From contig NC_077227.1 of NCBI RefSeq assembly GCF_027887165.1, positions 542,047,689 through 542,111,688 on the forward strand: a DNA stretch of 64,000 bases, given 5' to 3'. Every line of letters starts with the position of its first letter. Position 1 is the stretch's first letter. The notes below the pieces were generated by a model. It was not told where the DNA came from. It was given only the letters and a program-made list of their open reading frames with translations, and did not search any database. The position numbers were made by a program, and so were the translations under genes. The stretch comes from Monodelphis domestica. Its lineage: Eukaryota > Chordata > Mammalia > Didelphimorphia > Didelphidae. Positions 55,816 through 64,000 of the stretch are shown in pieces.

Positions 55816-57044
55816 ATCTCAATGAATTAATATAAGAAAGAACATTTTCTCTAAACCTGACTCTCCCATAAATACTCATATGAAGAGACTAGGCAAAAGT
55901 TTTAAAGTACAAATGTAATGAGGCATACATGTAGAGAACATATTGCTAAAGAGTTAACTTGCAATTTCTGCACCAGAAGTCTTTTCCATCTCTATCAGCT
56001 TCATGAAAATCTTCTGAAATGTAGTTCACTACTAAGAGGACTATTTTTCCTGGTTACCAATATCCATGTTTTTCCAAGCTACCAGCATCCAGGGATGACT
56101 GTCTTTCAACATCCATTATAAGTATTTCCACTGCCATTGACCACCACTTCTCCAGTAGACTTGGCTACTGTCATCATTTAGCTTTAATTACCAATGGGAC
56201 CTCAGAAAATATCAAACACTGCAGGTCACCTAAACACTTCATTCCCAAATACCATTAGTCTAATATCAGTAAAGAGTGAAAACAATGAATAGAAGCAGCT
56301 GTGGTCTCAGAGCCACCATGACTGAGTAAGAGGCAAGGCAGCAGCCCTTTCACTACTGACTCCTAGAAGCAACTCAAAGCATTTTTGCCTCCTGATAACT
56401 GAAAATAAGGGGGGAAGCAGTAGCAGCAATAGAAGGGTAAGCTATTCCCTTTGCATGCTAATTCATTTCAGGTTTGGTAACTCCCGAGTCATCAGTCCTT
56501 CCAACTCCACAGTCAATTAGAAGACTTTTCATCATCAGAAAGAAGCAGTCCCCCATCAGACATAGACAGAAACCAGAACCTCCAAATTTCCACAGTCACT
56601 TTAACTGAAATCAAGCACAGAATATCTGCACGTGCTCCAAAGATTTGCCATCAGAAGCTAGTCCAACTATTATAAATATAGCTAAGGAAAATGATTCTCA
56701 GAGAAGTGATTTGTGCAAAATTTCATGAAATAGGATTAAAGGTCCAGCTAAAATAAGTTTAACAAAGAATAGAACTTATTTTTCTGTTTCTGGAAGATAG
56801 GAGATAATTTGCAATTTCTGATTTGGAAAAGGTCAAAGTTTGAAAACAAATGTTAGTTTTTCATAAATATATATAGCACAAAACCATTCCCTCTCCCTCC
56901 CCAACCTTATTAAAGCTCTCAGCCCAGTTTTGTCTTTTTGGCTGGCTAATTTTAATAAGCCCCACTTGAAGATCTTGTTTCTTTAGGGTACTTTTTTCAT
57001 ATATGAAATTTATATATTGTATGTTTGAAAATAATTATCATGTT
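55816..57044. other. Unique sequence, no gene seen
   Basis: No repeat recognised. 56290-56680 has a more balanced composition. Short frames match nothing known. Confidence 0.35.
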
Positions 57045-57230
57045 CATTATTTCACTTATGCCTCATGTATGTATCTTGAATCTACAGATCATAAAAATGG
57101 GCTTCAGACCATAGAAGTAGATTACTGATGATCACTCAACTAGAAACTGGAGGATCAGGAAGTCAAATCTTGGATGTCTGACTCCAAGGCGGATTTGCTT
57201 TCTACTGTATGTACCACATTACCTCAAAGC
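57045..57230 (-). repeat. Antisense MIR
   Basis: 'atcactcaactagaaactgg', 'gatgtctgactccaaggcgg' and 'tactgtatgtaccacattac' are in reversed order. Confidence 0.65.
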
Positions 57231-57493
57231 TCTTATAAGTTTTTTGCTATGCTTAGGGACAGGTATTAACAGAATAATCCATGAGGGTAAATGTAGGAAC
57301 TGTCCAGCCAAAGCAAATTCAGAAAAGCAGAAGAAAGAACAGGAAGTTTATGATGATGTGTCAGAATGTGCCTATTCTCCCTTATACATGCTCACCTAAC
57401 AATGTATGTGACACAGCAAAAGAATTATTTGCCAAGTTCCAACCCTGGTTGTCCAGATGTAGAGTCTAAACTTTTCTGATTATTAGCTCACTT

Positions 57494-57507
57494 AAAAAAT
57501 TGTTTAT
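57494..57507. repeat. Target-site duplication of the 57.5-kb L1, left
   Basis: 'aaaaaattgtttat', repeated at 59328-59341 directly after the L1 end. The leading A's may belong partly to the poly-A tail. Confidence 0.8.
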
Positions 57508-59327
57508 GACAAACACAGGAACTATATGAACACAACTACAAAACACTCTCCACACAACTAAAACTAGACTTGAACAATTGGAAAAACATTAACTGCTCAT
57601 GGATAGGACAAGCCAATATAATAAAAATGACCATCCTACCCAAACTTATTTATCTATTTAGTGCCATACCCATTGAACTCCCAAAATATTTCTTTACTGA
57701 TTTAGAAAAAAACATAAAAAAATTCATTTGGAATAACAAAAGATCAAGGATATCCAGGGAAATAATGAAAAAAAACCACATATGATGGGGGCCTTGCAGT
57801 CCCAGACCTTAAACTATATTACAAAGCAGCAGTCATCAAAACAATTTGGTACTGGCTAAGAAACAGAAAGGAAGATCAGTGGAATAGACTGGGGGAAAGA
57901 GACTCAGCAAGACAGTATACGATAAACCCAAAGATCCCAGCTTTTGGGACAAAAATCCACTATTCGATAAAAACTGCTGGGAAAATTGGAAGACAGTATG
58001 GGAGAGATTAGGAATAGATCAACACCTCACACCCTACACCAAGATAAATTCAAAATGGGTGAATGACTTAAACATAAAGAAGGAAACCATAAGTAAATTG
58101 GGTAAACACAGAATAGTATACATGTCAGACCTTTGGGAGGGGAAAGACTTTAAAACCAAGCAAGACATAGAAAGAATCACAAAATGTAAAATAAATAATT
58201 TTGACTACATCAAATTAAAAAGCTTTTGTACAAACAAAACCAATGTAACTAAACTCAGAAGGGAAACAACAAATTGGGAAAAAATCTTCATAGAAACCTC
58301 TGACAAAGGTTTAATTACTCAAATTTATAAAGAGCTAAATCAATTGTACAAAAAATCAAGCCATTCTCCAATTGATAAAGGGCAAGGGACATGGATAGGC
58401 AGTTCTCAGATAAGGAAATCAAAACTATTAATAAGCACATGAAGAAGTGTTCTAAATCTCTTATAATCAGAGAGATGCAAATCAAAACAACTCTGAGGTA
58501 TCACCTCACACCAAGCAGACTGGCTAGCATAATAGCAAAGGAAAGTAATGAATGCTGGAGGGGATGTGGCAAAGTAGGGACATTAATTCATGCTGGTGGA
58601 GTTGTGAACTGATCCAACCATTCTGGAGGGCAATTTGGAACTATGCCCAAAGGGCGACAAAAGAACGTCTACCCTTTGATCCAGCCATAGCACTGCTGGG
58701 TCTATACCCCAAAGAGATAATGGACAAAAAGACTTGTACAAAACTATTCATAGCTGCGCTCTTTGTGGTGGCCAAAAACTGGAAAACGAGGGGATGCCCA
58801 TCAATTGGGGAATGGCTGAGCAAATTGTGGTATATGTTGGTGATGGAATACTATTGTGCTAAAAGGAATAATAAAGTGGAGGAATTCCATGGAGACTGGA
58901 ACAACCTCCAGGAAGTGATGCAGAGCGAGAGGAGCAGAACCAGGAGAACATTGTACACAGAGACTAATATACTGTGGTATAATCGAACGTAATGGACTTC
59001 TCCATTAGTAGTAGTGTAATATCCCTGAACAATCTGCAGGGATCTAGGAGAAAAAACACTATGCATAAGCAAAGGATAAACTATGGGAATAGAAACACCG
59101 AGGAAAAGCAACTGCCTGACTACAGCGGTTGAGGGGACATGACAGAGGAGAGACTCTAAACGAAACTCTAATGCAAATATTAACAACATGGCAATGGGTT
59201 CGAATCAAGAACACATGTGACACCCAGTGGAATCACGTGTCGGCTATGGGGGGTGGGGGGAAGGAAAAGAAAATGATCTTTGTCTTTAATGAATAATGCT
59301 TGTAAATGATCAAATAAAATATTATTT
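57508..59327 (+). mobile_element. 5'-truncated L1 LINE with target duplication
   Basis: About 1.82 kb. Begins in the ORF2 thumb ('acacaggaactatatgaaca'), runs through the ORF2 C-terminus (stop after LWYNRT, 58992) and a 3' UTR ('gtgacacccagtggaatcac' and a G-rich 'ggggggtggggggaaggaaa' tract), and ends in 'aaataaaatattattta' with almost no poly-A. Target duplication 57494-57507 / 59328-59341. Same family as the young L1 at 40220-42198, of which it supplies the normal 3' end. Confidence 0.92.
57570..58992 (+). pseudogene. L1 ORF2 C-terminal remnant
   Basis: Pieces in order: thumb (57570-57785, [20 protein letters not shown]), LIKLKSFCTNKTNVTKL region (58059-58442), [14 protein letters not shown] and the Cys motif [13 protein letters not shown] (58391-58612), and the terminal FIAALFVVAKNWKTRGCPS to LWYNRT (58552-58992). 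The frame changes near 57785, before 58059, near 58390-58440 and near 58550-58610, where the HCWWxC half of the Cys motif falls in another frame. Few lesions for its length, so it is moderately young. Confidence 0.85.
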
Positions 59328-59341
59328 AAAAAATTGTTTAT

Positions 59342-59819
59342 ATTGGTTTGGACCCCATTTCAGTTCTAAACATTATTTTCCTCCTATGTACAATAACACT
59401 TATATGTGGTATCCCAGTTAAAGAATTTTTATTTTTCACAAGATAATGTGTTCCTCAAGAGGATATTTTGAACTTATGTTGTAAGTCTTCCTGCTCCCTC
59501 CAAATTGGAAATGCTTTTATTTGGGTGATGGCACTCCCTCACCATGGTTTATGATGAGGCATGCTACTGTCCCCATCCTGGGATCAGACACTACAATTAA
59601 GTAGAGTCTATAGACTAGAAATTGCACTGAAAACATACTGAGTTTCTTAAATTCCATGGAGCCATTCAATCCAAATCTATAAAGTGAATTGAATAGTTTT
59701 ATGTCTCATGTCCCCAGGCTGTATTACATTGACAGAGGAAATCATGAAGTAAAACTGATTTTATTCACTAAAATTCATGGCACATAACCTCATTCAATAA
59801 TCATTTAATTTTAACCATG
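59342..59819. other. Unique sequence, no gene seen
   Basis: Nothing recognised. Confidence 0.35.
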
Positions 59820-60250
59820 TGAATTGTCTATCTCAATATCTAATGTCTGTCCCAACTTTTTTCTTCTCTTCTACCACTACAAATATACTCCAAACCCTTC
59901 TTCTCAACAAAAGCGCATCAAATGCTCTAGACCCCTATTTCACTGAGATTGAAGCGATCTACATTACTTCCCTTGCTTTTCTTGTTTATTTCATAAAACT
60001 TCTTAGCATCATTGCTTTCTCTTTCCTCCTTCATTCCAGAAAAAAAGAGGATCACATATGACTCCATACTAAAATTGTTAATATATGCCCTTGCTCTCAT
60101 TCCTTGACAGACCCTCCAAAATCTTGTGCCAGGAATTCTTCCCCTTCATGTACCTTCCATCTCTTCATCATCACTAATTCCTCCACAACTACATACAATC
60201 CTTCTCATATCTCCCCAAACCGAAAAGAAAGTGTTTCTTTCAATCTGCCA
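59820..60250 (+). repeat. Sense L2 ORF2 fragment
   Basis: 'atactccaaacccttcttct', 'gccaggaattcttccccttc' and 'tcttcatcatcactaattcc' fit the coding strand of L2 upstream of its RT domain. Very diverged. Confidence 0.45.
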
Positions 60251-60599
60251 TGGTTTAGTATATTCTGTCTCCCTTGATTTTATTGTAGAAAATAATAATT
60301 ACAAGGTACAGATTAAATTCATTTTTTGTTACAAGCAAACCATCATCCTAGGCAGGAAGGCATCCCTAAAGAAAGAGAGTGGGGTGGAGACAGAGAAATG
60401 CTCCTTCATATGTACTCACTACTCTGTAATCCACAAAAATCTTTTGATAGAACTAGTCCCAACAATCCAAATCCATCTCCTCTACCCCCACCCCCAGGTT
60501 CTATAGCTGAGTTACCTTGAGACAGGAGGGAGAGTATTTTGAGATTCTGGGAAAGGAAGTTGAAGGAGACCAGGGATTCTGGGAGGTCTCATTATCTAT
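60251..60599. other. Unique sequence between L2 pieces
   Basis: No recognised element. The frame 60126-60506 crosses L2 sequence and is not a gene. Confidence 0.3.
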
Positions 60600-61110
60600 G
60601 CTTTCCTTAACCTTCTGCAATTAAACTACTGTTTTCATCACTCTACTCAAACTATTTTTTCAGAATTCACAATGACCTTCTAATCACAAAAAGACAATGT
60701 TCTTTGTTCAGCCCTCACCCTCCATAACCTTTCTTCTTTGTTTAATGCTGCTAACTATCCCCGTCATTTTTGCTACCTGCTCCTCACATTGAGATACAAC
60801 ACTGTCATGCTTCTTTTGCTGTTTCTAACTGTTCCTTTTCTGTTTCCTTCCCAGTGTCCTCATCATCTTCCTGGACTGTTATTTGGGCATTCCCCATAGT
60901 CTATCTTTGGCACTCTTTGCTCTTCCATAATCTCCGCCTTTGAAATCTCATTCAATTCCACTGTTTTAACTCCTTTGTGGATAATTCTGAAAATCTATGT
61001 TGACAGTCTTGTCATTTCTTCGGTATCTTAGACCTTTTTATACTCAGCATTTCTGAACCTGAACTACCCACAAGTCTTCAAAGTCAATATGCTTGACCTC
61101 TTTGAAATAT
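60600..61110 (+). repeat. Sense L2 RT-domain fragment
   Basis: 'attcacaatgaccttctaat' (decayed VTNDLL), 'ctttgtttaatgctgctaac' (site of AFDTVDH), 'ttcccagtgtcctcatcatc' and 'ttctgaacctgaactaccca' are in coding order. Confidence 0.55.
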
Positions 61111-61129
61111 GTTCTCCTTTTTCAGTGGA

Positions 61130-61260
61130 ATGGGATTAGAGCTGGCCTTTGAGTAGAAGGACCCAGACTCAAGGCTCAACTCTGCCATTGATTCATTACA
61201 TCACCTTGAGCAATTAGAGTACTACCTCTGGGCCACTCAACAAACTCCCAGGTGTTCACA
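61130..61260 (+). repeat. MIR fragment
   Basis: 'ggacccagactcaaggctca', 'actctgccattgattcatta' and 'ctctgggccactcaacaaac' are in sense order. Confidence 0.5.
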
Positions 61261-62229
61261 TTAAAAAACTGGGTCCCTAGATGGTAGCTGAATATTGTTC
61301 TTAGAGGTGACTCTGAAGGACTAAAGTTTCCAATATTCACAAGCTTCTAGTCAATATATTCTCTCCAGAATCAATTAATTAACTTATCAATCTTTTACAA
61401 GATTATATTTAATGAGAAGATATAGCTAAGATAGAAGTTACAAAAACATTACTCAAGGAAAAAGGGTACTGTTCCCTCTGCACACCACTTATATGTGTGA
61501 TACTGTTCATATTAAGTCATTCCCTTGATCAGGTGGGCCAACTCTTCTGGAATATGTTTTTTTTCATTGGAGAGGGCAATCCATTGCTGGGTTAAGTTAA
61601 AGAGTTTGATAATTAAAGATGATTCCTCCCAAGATACAGCTACTGATGCTAGTGGTCTTTGACACTGACTCCAATTATTGAAGAGATCTCTGATGGTTCT
61701 TCAATCCTTTTCAGAATAATCAGTACCGAGTCATTTTTATCTACATAGTCCAGGATGAAGACTAAATAAACAAAAAAATACACAAAAGAAACACTGAGGT
61801 TATGGGCTTAAGGATACATGCCTTCCAGATGGGAGAAAAAGAGGCCTACCCTTTTCCCAATCTCAAAACTCATAAAAATCCTTCTCACTCAAAAATAATC
61901 AGAACAAAAGAAAGAAATCTATTTGAACCTTTCTTATATACCCTCATTTCTGATACCTAGCCAATTAGAAGACTGTCACTTCAGTGCCATTTCCTCCATT
62001 ATATATGGCCAGAAGTAGACTCCCCAAGTATCCATGTGTTGGACTAAAAATAGGTAGCTAAAATTAAGCATTATTAATATTAATTTATTAAACATAATAT
62101 TAATATTAAGTTCTATTCTACCCAACAGGAATGGCAAATTCATACATACTATAAGGAATCTTCCCTCATTGTCCAAGCCCTCCATTATGCAAGTCATTGT
62201 AATTCTTAATGTGCCAGCTTTACCATCTC
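61261..62229. other. Unique sequence with a TA-rich patch
   Basis: attaatatt-type palindromic A/T sequence at about 62065-62112. No gene or family recognised. Confidence 0.35.
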
Positions 62230-62400
62230 TCAAATGCAGGGTTTAAACTGGATTATTTTTGAGATCCATTCCAATTCTGAATCTATGAGCTCAGGATTCT
62301 ACATATTATCTCCTTCAATGGCTGTTCTCAGAGTCAAATAAGATAATATTTGTAAAACAATAGCAGTGTCTAGTGCATAGTAGGTACTTAATAAATGTTT
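62230..62400 (+). repeat. MIR and L2-like 3' tip
   Basis: 'gagatccattccaattctga' (MIR tail), then 'gagtcaaataagataatatt' and 'tagtgcatagtaggtactta' followed by 'ataaatgtttg'. Confidence 0.6.
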
Positions 62401-62429
62401 GTTTCCCTTTTTCCCATCCCTCTCTCATT

Positions 62430-62770
62430 TCCTCTAGAACAATCATCAGTCATCTAGTTTCCCATAACCTTTTTTATCTCCCCCAACTGAAATCAATGAG
62501 TTTTCAAATCCTATCAATTCCATCTACTAAGCATTCCTTGTTCTTTAAATGATATTCCTAATTACACTATTCTACAACCTGCATTATTGCAATAGCATCC
62601 TAATAGGTTTACTTACCTTCATTCTCTTATCCTCTCCAGCCCATTCTTTCTACAAATGAAAGTAATCTACCATACACAGAACTCCTCCTTTATTCAAAAG
62701 TCTTATTTGTTCCATAGTCTTCCATGAACAAATACAAACACCTCTGTATAGAGATCAGGATCCTCCAGTC
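62430..62770 (+). repeat. Sense L2/CR1-clade fragment
   Basis: 'acctgcattattgcaatagc' (LDYCNS motif), 'atcctaataggtttacttac' and 'cttattcaaaagtcttattt'-like order with 'ctccagtctatttctgcact'. Confidence 0.6.
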
Positions 62771-62779
62771 TATTTCTGC

Positions 62780-63475
62780 ACTTTGAATTTTATGTTACAG
62801 TTGGGATCTCTTTTGTGGCTGGGAAGGCACTATACCAAGTTTCAGGCTTTTTTGTGCCACTATTTTCAGAGTCATTTCTGGGGGATCTATTAATATTTTG
62901 TGTTTCCCACATGATATGAACCAAGGGAGAGGTATAGTCATTTTCTGTTCTTTCTGATCTTTTCCCAATAAAGGTAATTGCTACCCTGTAGTCATAAACA
63001 CTACTAGGGACCAGTGTTCCTCCTTACTTGTGACTGATCACAATCACTCCTCTCCACCCTGGAACAATGATCCAGAACTGGACAATGGAGTTGCTTAACA
63101 ACTCCAGTCCCAGTTTTATGTCCCAGGCTTATGTCCAGTGTCAGTTTAGAATAGCTTCCTTTCCAATTTGTTCAATTCCCTTACCACTTCTGGACTGAGA
63201 GCTCCTAAAACTGTTGATCTTGTCATTATGGCTACCTATAAGACTCACTGCTAATGTTGCCAGCACAGGTATTCTGGAATGACTCCCTTACCGGCATCAC
63301 AGATTTCTCCTGGGCCATTCTAAATTATCTTGGGAAGGAAAAAGTGTCCCACCCCAGTCTTTTCTTGGTTTATACTGATCCAAAAGGTAATTTGATGTAT
63401 TTTGAGAATATTTGGTGGGGAAAATTTGGCTGGTTACCTCCTTACCTCTACCATCTTGGCTCTATTCCCTTACCC
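62780..63475 (-). repeat. Antisense L1 5' UTR (older subfamily)
   Basis: Ends at 'taccatcttggctctattcc', the reverse of the gagccaagatggta-type L1 start seen in another form at 25805. Upstream blocks 'ttctggaatgactcccttac' and 'gaaaaagtgtcccaccccag' fit a marsupial L1 5' UTR in reverse. The CpGs have mostly decayed, so it is older than the copy at 40.2 kb. No ORF1 follows within the piece. Confidence 0.65.
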
Positions 63476-63699
63476 AGTTAAAGTTTAGTGAAACTGAAAA
63501 TATATTTTTGCTCCATCCTAGTTCACAGGCATGCTTTGAATCTATCCATGGATGTTGTAGGAGTCTGTGGAAATCAGGTTAATAAGCTCCGCTTTATATA
63601 TTACCTTATATCCTAACACCTCTATGAACCTTCCCATAATTCTTCTGTTTATAAACTTCCCTATGGAAATTACATAATATTTTAATATTGTTTAATCTT

Positions 63700-63815
63700 G
63701 TATGTTATAATTATCTATGTAAGCATCTTATTGTCCTAATAGAATGTCAGTGTTGTTCATGGCAGGGTCCTTGTCTTAAGTACTTAATAAGTATTTGCTA
63801 TGTATTGTATTGTAT
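63700..63815 (+). repeat. Sense L2 3' tip
   Basis: 'cctaatagaatgtcagtgtt', 'catggcagggtccttgtctt' and 'agtacttaataagtatttgc' fit the L2 3' UTR end. Confidence 0.6.
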
Positions 63816-63824
63816 AAAGATAAT

Positions 63825-63995
63825 TAAATTGAGAGCCAGAGTACCTGAATTAAAATAAAATCCCTGACATTTAGTTAGTTACCATTGTTCTGTCATTTCA
63901 ATTCTCTGGGTATTAGTCTTCCTATTTTAAAAATTGATACAGTTGAACTATTTGACTTTTACATTCCCCCCAAATCTAAAATCATATAGTATCTT
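63825..63995 (+). repeat. MIR fragment
   Basis: 'gagccagagtacctgaatta', 'tcaattctctgggtattagt' and the tail 'aatctaaaatcatatagtat' are in sense order. It reaches the window edge. Confidence 0.5.
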
Positions 63996-64000
63996 GATCC

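Overview
The window looks like gene-poor nuclear DNA (intergenic or deep intronic) from a marsupial. The evidence is the repeat content. L1 LINEs have the metatherian 3' end (ORF2 C-terminus plus a 3' UTR holding the box 'ggtatcacatgtgttcttg' or its complement). Marsupial SINEs begin 'ggggcagctgggtagctcag'. A second SINE type fuses a MIR-like body to an RTE/Bov-B-like tail. Very many degraded MIR and L2 copies and some L3/CR1 copies are also present. The sequence is A+T-rich and CpG-poor by eye, apart from a few islands. I found no convincing host protein-coding gene, tRNA, rRNA or CRISPR array. Which marsupial it is cannot be settled from this sequence. Most repeat boundaries are read by eye and good to about 10-30 bp; boundaries fixed by target-site duplications (TSDs) are exact.

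Layout. 0-4 kb: MIR copies, a degenerate ~33-bp minisatellite (870-1845) and unique DNA. 4-9 kb: L2 copies in both orientations, one split by a 5'-truncated L1 (4740-6720). 9-14.5 kb: unique DNA with MIRs and a CpG-retaining block at 10.59-10.90 kb that is the best candidate for a conserved regulatory element. 14.5-21 kb: L3/CR1, L2, SINEs and a purine/GC-rich island (15.1-15.95 kb). 22.7-29 kb: an antisense L1 3' end; a SINE split by a solo LTR (23275-23924); and a long antisense L2 split by an internally deleted L1 (25805-28677, with TSD). 29-39 kb: mostly unique, with MIR, L2 and CR1 fossils. 39.5-45 kb: an old sense L1 interrupted by a much younger antisense L1 (40220-42198), then an old local duplication. 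45-53 kb: SINEs, L2 and an ancient antisense L1. 53.7-55.8 kb: a ~270-bp direct repeat (plus CT microsatellite) flanking a 1.3-kb antisense L1 piece. 57.5-59.3 kb: a 5'-truncated sense L1 with TSD. 59.8-64 kb: L2 pieces and an antisense L1 5' UTR.

The most notable object is the young L1 at 40.2-42.2 kb. It keeps its CpG-rich 5' UTR with adjacent YY1-like and ETS-like sites. A large internal deletion leaves a 246-codon open frame joining the ORF1 N-terminal coiled-coil part to the ORF2 C-terminus. After its own poly-A it carries about 90 bp of extra sequence ending in a second AATAAA and A-rich tail, the expected form of a 3' transduction. No new multi-gene system was found; the interest lies in retroelement structure and local rearrangements.
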